The notes beneath the pieces are model-generated. The model saw only the letters and a list, made by a program, of their open reading frames with translations. It ran no database searches and was not told the origin of the DNA. This document shows, in pieces, positions 1 through 6,699 of a DNA stretch of 64,000 bases. The stretch is from Halobacteriovoraceae bacterium (GTDB lineage Bacteria > Bdellovibrionota > Bacteriovoracia > Bacteriovoracales > Bacteriovoracaceae), in contig JACKAK010000002.1 in the NCBI GenBank assembly GCA_020635115.1, forward strand, positions 1 to 64,000, written 5' to 3'. Positions within the stretch are counted from its first letter, which is position 1, and each line of letters opens with the position of its first letter. The translations under genes were made by a program, and so were the position numbers.

Positions 1-46
1 GTTTCTAACAATTACCCACAAGTTTTACATACTCAATTTGACACGA

Positions 47-205
47 TCAAATGTAAGAAATCTCACGTAAATGAATGTCAATTTTAATTGAAAATTCCCC
101 ATTTATTTCATTTGTGTGTTTTACAACGGTTTCCTCTAATTGATGCGCAAAGAGCAGGGTCTCTTCAATGGCAAAAAACTTGTTTGTAAATTCTTCTCTA
201 GTCAT
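47..205 (-). CDS. Small hypothetical protein downstream of the toxin-antitoxin pair
   Basis: A 52-residue ORF starts with an ATG that overlaps the stop region of the antitoxin gene (the antitoxin stop lies at 198-200), so it would be translationally coupled as a third gene. The product is soluble-looking and acidic in its first half (MTREEFTNKFFAIEETLL) and has no recognisable domain or signal peptide. I do not know a function. Only the overlap and operon position support it; it could be a chance ORF or the eroded end of a longer gene. Confidence 0.35.
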   Translation of the reverse strand: MTREEFTNKFFAIEETLLFAHQLEETVVKHTNEINGEFSIKIDIHLREISYI

Positions 206-497
206 TATTTATATCGTCGTAAATTCTCTCTATCGCACCAAAGAATACGTTAAGAGAAACGTTCTCGTGAGCAAACATTCTGTAAAGAGTTTGCCTGGTT
301 GTTCCTATTGACTCTGCAAACTCGTCTTGATTCTCATACTTCGGACTATTTGATATATAGGCTGAAATTAAGTCTGTAGAAGCAGCAATATCCCCTTCTT
401 TGGTTAATTCAGAAATTTGCTCAATGATAAAACGGGGGTCAGCAAAACGCTCTTTTAAGCTTGCTCGCCTTGATTTAATATTTCTTACAACACTCAT
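198..497 (-). CDS. HigA/COG3636-type antitoxin with helix-turn-helix
   Basis: Predicted DNA-binding antitoxin of a type II toxin-antitoxin module, which would neutralise the toxin encoded just upstream and repress the operon. The C-terminal half carries a helix-turn-helix (DEFAESIGTTRQTLYRMF) followed by a segment (HENVSLNVFFGAIERI) that fits the short addiction-module antidote family. I chose the internal ATG at 495-497 because a good ribosome-binding site (AGGAG) lies just before it; the longer reading frame from 554 would overlap the toxin gene. The gap to the toxin stop is 10 bases, and the toxin comes first, as in higBA modules. Partner assignment is firm from context; the exact subfamily is inference. 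Confidence 0.75.
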   Translation of the reverse strand: MSVVRNIKSRRASLKERFADPRFIIEQISELTKEGDIAASTDLISAYISNSPKYENQDEFAESIGTTRQTLYRMFAHENVSLNVFFGAIERIYDDINND

Positions 498-507
498 AAG
501 TGCTCTC

Positions 508-876
508 CTATTTTTCGTTCTTATATCTAATATTTGTTTTAGATATTTTATCATTTTTCATTTCTTTAAAACATTTTGCTATGGCCTTATCTTGTTCTTT
601 TCCTTTTCCACTACCTAGTACTAGTAATGTTTTATTTTCTTCATCATCTTCAATAATCGTAAAGTACAATCTGTCTCCAGAGTTCCACTTTTTTTCATAG
701 AGCCCGTCACCTAGACTTTTCGCATTTGTTACCAGTCCTTGGTTTTCGATTTTTTCAATGGCAGCTTCTACTTTGGTAAGTTTTGTTCCATCTATTTTAT
801 TGGCCCATTTCGTGTAGGTTTCAGGCTCAACATCTTCCTTTGGAACAACTGCTGTAAAAGTATCTTTGCTGGCCAT
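508..876 (-). CDS. RelE/HigB-like toxin (Gp49-like, phage-derived addiction killer family)
   Basis: A 122-residue protein that fits the addiction-module killer family (Gp49/HigB-like), which in characterised members cleaves mRNA at the ribosome. The core GLYEKKWNSGDRLYFTII is the typical 'G-x-Y-E-x-R...G-x-R-x-Y-F' strand pair, followed by a LLVLGSGKGKEQDKAI segment matching the family's terminal strand and helix. The expected basic residues are mostly lysine here. I start it at the ATG at 874-876, preceded by AAGGAG; a longer frame runs to 951 but adds a Cys-rich, unlikely N-terminus. Gene order is toxin then antitoxin. Activity is not shown by sequence. Confidence 0.72.
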   Translation of the reverse strand: MASKDTFTAVVPKEDVEPETYTKWANKIDGTKLTKVEAAIEKIENQGLVTNAKSLGDGLYEKKWNSGDRLYFTIIEDDEENKTLLVLGSGKGKEQDKAIAKCFKEMKNDKISKTNIRYKNEK

Positions 877-894
877 TGGCTTCTCCTTGAAATG

Positions 895-926
895 TAACAT
901 ATTTACAACTAATGTTATACATGTAT
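895..926. promoter_or_regulatory. Candidate operator upstream of the toxin-antitoxin operon
   Basis: Within 50 bases upstream of the toxin start lie an inverted repeat TAACAT-N11-ATGTTA (895-917) and, directly abutting, a perfect 10-base palindrome ATACATGTAT (917-926). Type II antitoxins with helix-turn-helix domains usually bind such palindromes in their own promoter. The promoter hexamers themselves are not clear. The sites are seen; their use as an operator is inference. Confidence 0.35.
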
Positions 927-951
927 TACAGCAACAAGGGCATTTATCCAT

Positions 952-1309
952 AATATCAAGGTCTTAAATACAGGTAATTTCTACAATTTTAGAGGGGGAA
1001 AGACAGCTTCTATGTTACATTTTTCTCAAGATTTAATTCTGTTGAGAAAATGGTAACTTGGTAAGTAAACACCTTCTTTCGGATGCCTAGTTTCCTCCTA
1101 GGTCAAATAACTTTAATTATTTGACCTAAAAATGCGCAAGACATACACCCACTTTTTGCAAGACATTAGTCAGGGACTTTTTGGGGAGATTTCGAAAATG
1201 TTCCTATTGTACTTTTTTTTGTACAGCACTTGAACTTTTTACATCTACCCATTATTTTTAACCTTTCAAAGTTATAATGTTCTTAACTCATTTGTTTGCA
1301 GGAGAGATT
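952..1309. other. Intergenic region with inverted repeats between toxin and exported-protein genes
   Basis: No convincing gene is visible in this 358-base stretch. It contains a perfect inverted repeat at 1099-1128 and a smaller hairpin TGTAC-T8-GTACA at 1208-1225. It must hold the divergent promoters of the toxin operon and of the exported protein downstream. I see no clear sigma-70 hexamer pair. Confidence 0.5.
1099..1128. repeat. Perfect inverted repeat, 12-bp arms, 6-nt loop
   Basis: The arms TAGGTCAAATAA and TTATTTGACCTA are exact reverse complements separated by CTTTAA. Neither side is followed by a T-run, so it does not look like an intrinsic terminator. A second repeat with the same arm and loop lengths lies at 1864-1893, on the other side of the exported-protein gene. 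It may be an operator or the end of a small mobile unit. Confidence 0.6.
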
Positions 1310-1738
1310 GTGAGATTATTTTATATAAGTTTATCAATGACGATTAATTTTTGTTCATTTGCAAAATCTGATTGTCCACAATATGAGTTAAAAAATGTTG
1401 TTTGTACTTACTCTGATGGCGAGAAGTTAAATATAGGAGATGTTAAGTTTTCGGGAAACACAGAATCAAGTTATGATGGAGACTTGATAGAGACTTACCC
1501 TAATGTTGAGTTTGTTGACTCTCTCAAAATTAATTCTTATTGCAAAGATGGGAAGCTCTATACAGTTCAAAATTTAGGTTTGCAGCAAGCAATAACTGTA
1601 ATAGAGTTTAAGGATGGTAAAATAAAAGAAGCAGGGCAGGTTTTTGATTATGAATGTTTAGACCTGTGGTGCTCAGAGGGGCGCCATACATCTAAAGTTA
1701 TAGATTTCGAAGGTTTTTGCATTGGATCTCGTCCATAA
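1310..1738 (+). CDS. Exported Cys-containing hypothetical protein
   Basis: About 142 residues, unknown family. I prefer the GTG at 1310 because GGAGAG sits immediately upstream and the resulting N-terminus (RLFYISLSMTINFCSFAKS) resembles a signal peptide; the ATG at 1277 has no ribosome-binding site. The mature part contains about six cysteines, spaced as pairs near the start and the end, which suggests disulfide bonds in the periplasm or outside the cell. It is followed by an intrinsic terminator at 1802-1828 and is monocistronic. Flanking inverted repeats and the adjacent toxin-antitoxin pair suggest an accessory block. No function is assigned. Confidence 0.6.
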   Translation: MRLFYISLSMTINFCSFAKSDCPQYELKNVVCTYSDGEKLNIGDVKFSGNTESSYDGDLIETYPNVEFVDSLKINSYCKDGKLYTVQNLGLQQAITVIEFKDGKIKEAGQVFDYECLDLWCSEGRHTSKVIDFEGFCIGSRP

Positions 1739-1801
1739 ATTTTCAGAAAAATATCTCGGTAAACGAATCGTTATAGAAATTGCTTTTTCTTCGTGTAGAC
1801 A

Positions 1802-1828
1802 ACCTGTACCTAGAACAGGTGTTTTTTT
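1802..1828 (+). terminator. Rho-independent terminator after the exported protein gene
   Basis: The stem ACCTGT/ACAGGT (1802-1807 and 1815-1820) is followed by G and seven T residues. It lies 64 bases after the stop codon of the gene ending at 1738, on the same strand. The stem is short but the U-tract is good. Confidence 0.6.
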
Positions 1829-1863
1829 GCAAATTTGCACCGAGAAAAATCTAATTTACATGA

Positions 1864-1893
1864 TTCTGTACATAACTCCAATTATGTACAGAA
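1864..1893. repeat. Perfect inverted repeat, 12-bp arms, 6-nt loop
   Basis: The arms TTCTGTACATAA and TTATGTACAGAA are exact reverse complements around the loop CTCCAA. There is no T-run on either side. It has the same 12-6-12 geometry as the repeat at 1099-1128 but a different sequence apart from the inner ATAA/TTAT ends. Confidence 0.6.
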
Positions 1894-1905
1894 CAAATCT
1901 GCTCA

Positions 1906-1934
1906 TTTAGGTAGTACTTTAGGTGTTACCTAAA
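1906..1934. repeat. Inverted repeat TTTAGGTA/TACCTAAA with internal direct copy
   Basis: Arms at 1906-1913 and 1927-1934 are exact reverse complements; a further TTTAGGT lies between them at 1918-1924. The half-site TTTAGGT also occurs (minus strand) at 1125-1131 in the repeat upstream of the exported gene. It may be a protein binding site. Confidence 0.4.
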
Positions 1935-2162
1935 ACGTCCTTTTCATTTTCACTCAAATTTTCTACTCACGAAATTACGGATTTTCGCCATCGATTAAGT
2001 GCAATCTCTTGAAAGAGATCCGTTTTAGCATATTTTTTCGTCAACTTTGTAGACAATTTTCAAACCGACCGTGTAAATGTGGGTAAAAGAAAGTAAATGT
2101 TTATTTAATTTACTATAATGTCTCATTAATGTTTCTTCCCGCAAGGGAGCTTATATACGGAT

Positions 2163-3479
2163 TTGGTAATGAATAATACAAAATATATTTTAACTCTTTT
2201 TTTCCTGCTCCAAACTCATCTCTTTGCAATTGGTACTTTTAAAAGTCTTTCTAATGTTTCACAAAGACTTAAATCAAGTGAAAATTTTGATTTCGAGAGC
2301 TTATTACAATCTGTAAAAATTGCAAAATCAGAAGAAGCAACAGTCGGACAAAAGTTGAGAGGAAAAAATGCTTTTTCGATACTGACTCAGGCCTTTAGAA
2401 AAAACTATGGAATCAATAAGGGCAGCGATCTTGAACTACATTTAATAGAGTTAAATACAACTATTCACGGACAAATTGAAGAAGCAAATTCGAATATTTT
2501 CAATATGGGACTTAAAGATCAGAGATCGCAAGTTATTAAAAGTTTTTTTGATACAGCACAAAGACCTGCTCAAGAATATAATCTAAATGTTTATTCCTCA
2601 TATAGAAAACAGGGTTCTATTCCTTCAAAAAGGTTGGGACTATTAAGTTCCAAATTTAAAACTCAAAGAGATATAGTCAAAGGGAATATTTCAAAAAATA
2701 TTAAAGAATTAAATTCATTATTTTCATTTAATTTAAGACTTAAAGAAATAGTGTATGACGTCGACATTTACAAATATCACGAGCTCACTCCAGACAAATC
2801 ATTTCAAAGTGAGACATACTTTAGGGCCGATTTGAATAAAAATATTCCCAGACAAAAATTAATAAAACCCTGGATTGACACTATGGCCATCAAACTTACT
2901 GAGTCTTTTGAACCTCTAGAGACTTATTTTACTTTTTTTAATGCTGTCCGAGAATATAAGGTTATATATCCTCATTCAATTTCTCAAAAATCATTAGAAA
3001 TGATTAGAGAGTTATTTCTTTTGAGACTTAGAATGGATCCAAGTTCACTATCAACTCCAATGTTATCTAAATACCTTATAGAAATTATTGATGATGGCCA
3101 AGATTCTTATGAAAGCTATCTGAGACAAATCTTTATTGGTTTGTCTCATCATGACAACACCTACGAATTGGTTTTGTTTGAATTATTAGAAAATCCAACA
3201 AAATATAAAATGCCAAATTCTATAATAAGTGAGCTTTTAGAAAATTCAATTAATATGGCCTTTGGAGTTTCCAAAGATAATCCAGAGATTGCTTTTAATT
3301 TCTTAAATAAATTATTAAGTAAAAATTTACTTGAAGGAGCTTCTTTGGAATTGTTTTTTGCAAATATTAAAAAACTTGCTCATGAAGATCCTACTCTTTT
3401 AGATCATCCTAAAATTGAAGATATCTTTAAAAACAATATTCAGTTATCAACATGGCTTGATAAAGTTTCAGATTTCTAA
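2163..3479 (+). CDS. Exported hypothetical protein, about 437 residues
   Basis: No family recognised. The N-terminus has a clear signal peptide (KYILTLFFLLQTHLFAIG), so the mature protein should be periplasmic or secreted. The rest is rich in Lys, Leu, Ser and Asn and predicted largely helical, without cysteines or membrane segments; the last third (from about residue 290) reads like loosely repeated helical hairpins of a solenoid. The start is either TTG at 2163, 13 bases after AAGGGAG, or ATG at 2169; both leave the signal peptide intact. It stands alone, ending just before the shared terminator with the convergent flagellin gene. Orphan exported proteins of this kind are common in predatory Bdellovibrionota, but no role can be stated. 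Confidence 0.75.
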   Translation: MVMNNTKYILTLFFLLQTHLFAIGTFKSLSNVSQRLKSSENFDFESLLQSVKIAKSEEATVGQKLRGKNAFSILTQAFRKNYGINKGSDLELHLIELNTTIHGQIEEANSNIFNMGLKDQRSQVIKSFFDTAQRPAQEYNLNVYSSYRKQGSIPSKRLGLLSSKFKTQRDIVKGNISKNIKELNSLFSFNLRLKEIVYDVDIYKYHELTPDKSFQSETYFRADLNKNIPRQKLIKPWIDTMAIKLTESFEPLETYFTFFNAVREYKVIYPHSISQKSLEMIRELFLLRLRMDPSSLSTPMLSKYLIEIIDDGQDSYESYLRQIFIGLSHHDNTYELVLFELLENPTKYKMPNSIISELLENSINMAFGVSKDNPEIAFNFLNKLLSKNLLEGASLELFFANIKKLAHEDPTLLDHPKIEDIFKNNIQLSTWLDKVSDF

Positions 3480-3485
3480 TCAACA

Positions 3486-3530
3486 TAAAAAAAGAACCCC
3501 CGCTTCATTCGAAGCGAGGGGGTCCTCTTT
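3486..3530. terminator. Bidirectional terminator between exported protein and flagellin genes
   Basis: A GC-rich stem (CCCCCGCTTC against GAAGCGAGGGGG with one bulged A; loop ATTC) lies between two converging genes. On the minus strand it is followed by a run of seven T residues, so it is strongest for the flagellin gene ending at 3552; on the plus strand the tract is only TCCTCTTT. Confidence 0.8.
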
Positions 3531-3551
3531 AATTGAGTTCTTATCGGTTCA

Positions 3552-4388
3552 TTATCCGTTAATCAATTTCAAAGCAACGTTTGGAAATTGATTAGCTTGA
3601 GAAAGAACTGCCGCACCAGATTGAACAAGTATATTGTTTCTGGCCATATCAGCAGTTTCTGAAGCGACATCAACATCTCTAATTCGCGATTTTGCTGAAC
3701 TAAGGTTTTCATCACTGATACCCAAAGTATTAATTGCTGAACTAAGTCTGTTTTGAGTCGCTCCAAGTTCAGATCTAACGCCGTTGATCTGTACAAGTGA
3801 GTCGTCAAGTTTTTTAAGCGCTGACTGAGCACCTTGCTTAGTCGCCACACTCTCGGCAGTAAGCCCGAGTGAGGCAAGTGTTGCGTCGGCCTCTGTTCCA
3901 TCGTAACGAATTCTATCCAACACTGGATCATTTTTCGTTCCGATTTGAAATTCAAGCTGACCTCCAGTTCCATCAAGTAGCTTGGTTCCGTTAAAAGATG
4001 CACTTCTAGAAATTCTATCGATTTCATCTTTAAGCTGTTGGAACTCGATGTCTGAAAATCCACGCTCTGTATCTCCAACTGTGTCCGAAGCTGACTGAAC
4101 AGCAAGTTCTCTAAGTCTAATAACGATGTTAGAAACTTCATTCAACCCACCTTCCGCAGTTTGGATTAACGAGATTGCATCCCCTGCATTTCTCGTTGCC
4201 TGTCTCACACTTCTAATTTCTGCACGCAAGTTTTCACTAATAGCTAAACCAGCTGCATCGTCACCCGCTCTCGTAATACGCTCACCTGATGACATTTTTC
4301 TTAAGTTGTCGTTAAGTCTTCCAGTAGTTACTGAAAGTGATCTTTGTGCCGTTAACGACGGTACGTTTGTGTTAATTCTTAAACCCAT
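3552..4388 (-). CDS. Flagellin
   Basis: Flagellin subunit of the flagellar filament, 278 residues. The conserved N-terminal D0/D1 helices are seen at residues 1-140 (MGLRINTNVPSLTAQRSL; SGERITRAGDDAAGLAIS) and the C-terminal D0/D1 helices at about 195-278, ending in VLSQANQFPNVALKLI. The short middle means there is almost no D2/D3 domain, as in Bdellovibrio-type flagellins of sheathed flagella. It follows a second flagellin gene on the same strand with a 200-base gap. A ribosome-binding site AAAGGAG precedes the start. The gap upstream has no strong sigma-28 site that I can see, so it may be served by readthrough from the first flagellin gene or by its own promoter. Confidence 0.96.
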   Translation of the reverse strand: MGLRINTNVPSLTAQRSLSVTTGRLNDNLRKMSSGERITRAGDDAAGLAISENLRAEIRSVRQATRNAGDAISLIQTAEGGLNEVSNIVIRLRELAVQSASDTVGDTERGFSDIEFQQLKDEIDRISRSASFNGTKLLDGTGGQLEFQIGTKNDPVLDRIRYDGTEADATLASLGLTAESVATKQGAQSALKKLDDSLVQINGVRSELGATQNRLSSAINTLGISDENLSSAKSRIRDVDVASETADMARNNILVQSGAAVLSQANQFPNVALKLING

Positions 4389-4588
4389 GGTTAATCTCCT
4401 TTAAACATGTAAAACCTCCTGTTTTATGCCCGAACTTCCTGTCCGAGTAGTTATTGTTAATTGTTATGATAAGAACTCTTGTTATGTAATCCAAGACTCT
4501 CACATTTGCAGAGTGCGAGGGCCTTAGCATAATCAAGTGTTAAAATTTAAAACACCCAAATAAACCTTCATATCAAATCCTTTTATGC

Positions 4589-5437
4589 TTAACCTTGAGA
4601 GGCAGCATTAATAAGTTGAATAGCATTTTTAGTGTACGAATTCGCTTGTGAAAGTACCGAAGTTCCGGCCTGCACAAGTATGCTGTTCTTAGTAAGTTCA
4701 GCAGTTTCTTTTGCTACATCTGCATCCCTCACCCGAGAGTTCGCGGCCGATAGGTTTTCTACACTAACGTTAATATTGTTTATCGTAGACTGCAGTCTGT
4801 TCTGAAGAGCACCAAAATCTGCTCGAATACCAGATACAGAAATAATCGCTTGGTCGATTGCCGATAATGAATTCTGTGAAGAAATTTTATCAGCGACAGA
4901 TGCCAAATTTAAACCTAATGCAGCGATATTAACATCAGCACTAGATGCATCAAATGTAAGTCTGTCAGTAATCGGATCATTTCTGGTTCCAATTTGAATG
5001 TCGAAGACTGCTCCTGTACCATTTAATAATGGTACTCGGTTGAATTCTGTCGAGTTTGCAATACGATCAACTTCAGAAGTAAGTTGTTCGAACTCAACAT
5101 TCAGAAATTTTCTTTCTGTACCACCGATCGTATCAGATGCAGCTTGAACAGAGAGTTCTCTAAGTCTAATAAGGATGTTTGAGACCTCGGCGAGAGCTCC
5201 TTCAGCGATTTGAACTAATGAAATACCGTCCTCGGCGTTTCTACCAGCTTGTCCCAAACCACGTATTTGAGCTTTGAGGTTCTCAGAGATTGCTAAACCA
5301 GCAGCGTCATCCCCGGCCCTATTGATCCGTTGTCCTGAAGACAACTTCTCAAGTGTCTTGTCCATTGCCAGACGCGTATTTCCCAAGTTTCTTTGGGCAT
5401 TCAGCGAGGCAACGTTCGTATTAATTCGAAGTCCCAT
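4589..5437 (-). CDS. Flagellin (second copy, promoter-proximal)
   Basis: Flagellin paralogue, 282 residues, with the same short architecture: conserved N-terminal helices (MGLRINTNVASLNAQRNL; SGQRINRAGDDAAGLAIS) and C-terminal helices (VLSQANSYTKNAIQLINA). It differs from the downstream copy throughout the middle, so the two are diverged paralogues rather than a recent duplication. It is preceded by AAGGAGG and by a candidate sigma-28 promoter at 5527-5553. In related predators several flagellins are co-assembled and only some are essential for motility; which one dominates here cannot be told. Confidence 0.96.
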   Translation of the reverse strand: MGLRINTNVASLNAQRNLGNTRLAMDKTLEKLSSGQRINRAGDDAAGLAISENLKAQIRGLGQAGRNAEDGISLVQIAEGALAEVSNILIRLRELSVQAASDTIGGTERKFLNVEFEQLTSEVDRIANSTEFNRVPLLNGTGAVFDIQIGTRNDPITDRLTFDASSADVNIAALGLNLASVADKISSQNSLSAIDQAIISVSGIRADFGALQNRLQSTINNINVSVENLSAANSRVRDADVAKETAELTKNSILVQAGTSVLSQANSYTKNAIQLINAASQG

Positions 5438-5526
5438 TTCAATCCTCCTTGATTACGGGTCTGGTAAAACTCCTTTTCACCAGCGAACTTAAAAGTTATA
5501 AAAAACTTTTTGTTCCTTCTTATGCC

Positions 5527-5553
5527 TTGTCGATTCAGCAAATGATTTCTTTA
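5527..5553 (-). promoter_or_regulatory. Candidate sigma-28 (FliA) promoter for flagellin
   Basis: On the minus strand TAAAGAAA (5546-5553) is followed after 11 bases by ATCGACAA (5527-5534). This resembles the flagellar sigma-28 consensus TAAAGTTT-N11-GCCGATAA in spacing, in TAAAG and in the CGA-AA core. It lies 90 bases upstream of the flagellin start at 5437. Confidence 0.5.
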
Positions 5554-5688
5554 TGAATTTGTATATTTTTTTTAATGTAGGCAAAAAGTATCTCTAGCAG
5601 TAGATGTAATTTCTTAAAATATTGAAACTAGGAGTTATTTTTCTTCTACATATTGTCATTTTCTTTGATTTTAGGGAAAATATTACCT

Positions 5689-6699
5689 ATGAGAGAAGTT
5701 AAAAGTTTAAATCAGCATCCAGAATATTATGATCATTTGCTTATTTCACTAGAAGAATCTTTTAAGTATTCCAAAGAAAATCAATTCAAAATTGATTTTT
5801 ATCCTCTAATGAGAAAAGAAAACTGGTCTAATTGTTTTATACTTCTTGAAGATGGTAAATTTGCAGGACATATAGGTGTTTTAGAAAAAAAAATGCTTGG
5901 ACAGACTGTGGCCTTACTTGGTGGAATATTTATTTCAAGTGAATTTCAAGGTAAAGGTTTATTTTCTGACTTTATATTAAATGTTATTGATAATTTTCAA
6001 GATGCAGCGCTTTTTATACTCCATAGTGATCTTAGTGAGCTTTATAAAAAATTTGGATTCTACCTCTGTGGAGGTCAACTTCAAACAGGGACTGATGATA
6101 TCAATATCAAAGCTCCACATGACTTTTTGAAAACAAAATTAAATAAACTCAGTTCATTTGAAATTGATCAGCTTGCAAATATTTATGATCAATCTATTGC
6201 GAAAAATTTTTTGACACTCGAAAGATCAAGAGCTGATTGGGAATTGTTAAAAAATATCACAAGTTCAGACCTATTCATAAAAAAAGATAGCGACGTTATC
6301 AAATCTTATTTTTTTGCAAACAAGGGATTTGATCTTCCTTCGATTATTCATGAAATCGGTCATATTTCAGGAGATATTTTACATATATTAAAAGACATCC
6401 ATCAATACAAAGTCTGGGTTCCAGAACACTATACAGAGTTCTCAAACTCACAAGATTTAATGTATCTAGGTCTAATTAAAATTGGTAATATCAATAGTTT
6501 GAATCATATTCTCAAACAATTAACCCATAACGAAATTGAAATTCTAGATATTAGTTTTAGTAAAATAACAATTCGTCATTTAGATGAAAATCACGAACTT
6601 CCTATAGAAACTTTACTTGGAGGTTTGTTTGGACCTAACAGATATGAAGATTTAAAAAAATATCCACCTCTATATATCTCAGGTTTAGACTCGGTTTAA
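5689..6699 (+). CDS. GNAT-family N-acetyltransferase
   Basis: A 336-residue protein with a GNAT acetyl-CoA-binding fold in its first half. After start at the ATG at 5689 (AGGGAA lies 10 bases upstream; the frame opens earlier at a TTG at 5653 without a good site) the segments GHIGVLEKKMLGQTVALLGG and SSEFQGKGLFSDF form beta4 and motif A (Q-x-G-K-G), and ELYKKFGFYLCGG forms motif B with the typical 'Y-x-K-x-G-F'. The C-terminal about 170 residues have no recognised domain and may be a second, degenerate GNAT-like or substrate domain. The substrate is unknown. Its stop overlaps the stop of the convergent kinase gene. Confidence 0.8.
   Translation: MREVKSLNQHPEYYDHLLISLEESFKYSKENQFKIDFYPLMRKENWSNCFILLEDGKFAGHIGVLEKKMLGQTVALLGGIFISSEFQGKGLFSDFILNVIDNFQDAALFILHSDLSELYKKFGFYLCGGQLQTGTDDINIKAPHDFLKTKLNKLSSFEIDQLANIYDQSIAKNFLTLERSRADWELLKNITSSDLFIKKDSDVIKSYFFANKGFDLPSIIHEIGHISGDILHILKDIHQYKVWVPEHYTEFSNSQDLMYLGLIKIGNINSLNHILKQLTHNEIEILDISFSKITIRHLDENHELPIETLLGGLFGPNRYEDLKKYPPLYISGLDSV

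Larger units (their letters stand above)
1739..2162. other. Intergenic region with terminator and three inverted repeats
   Basis: This 424-base stretch holds an intrinsic terminator (1802-1828), a perfect 12-6-12 inverted repeat (1864-1893), an 8-base inverted repeat TTTAGGTA/TACCTAAA (1906-1934) with an extra direct copy of TTTAGGT at 1918, and an AT-rich repeat AGTAAAT/ATTTACT (2092-2114) before the next gene. A 62-codon frame at 1722-1910 runs through the terminator and is not credible as a gene. Confidence 0.5.

Noticed and set aside
1722..1910. 62-codon plus-strand frame after the exported-protein gene
   Set aside because: It reads through the intrinsic terminator and the perfect inverted repeat and has no ribosome-binding site.
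3569..4141. 190-codon minus-strand frame inside the flagellin gene
   Set aside because: It is an alternate-frame reading of a clear flagellin gene.
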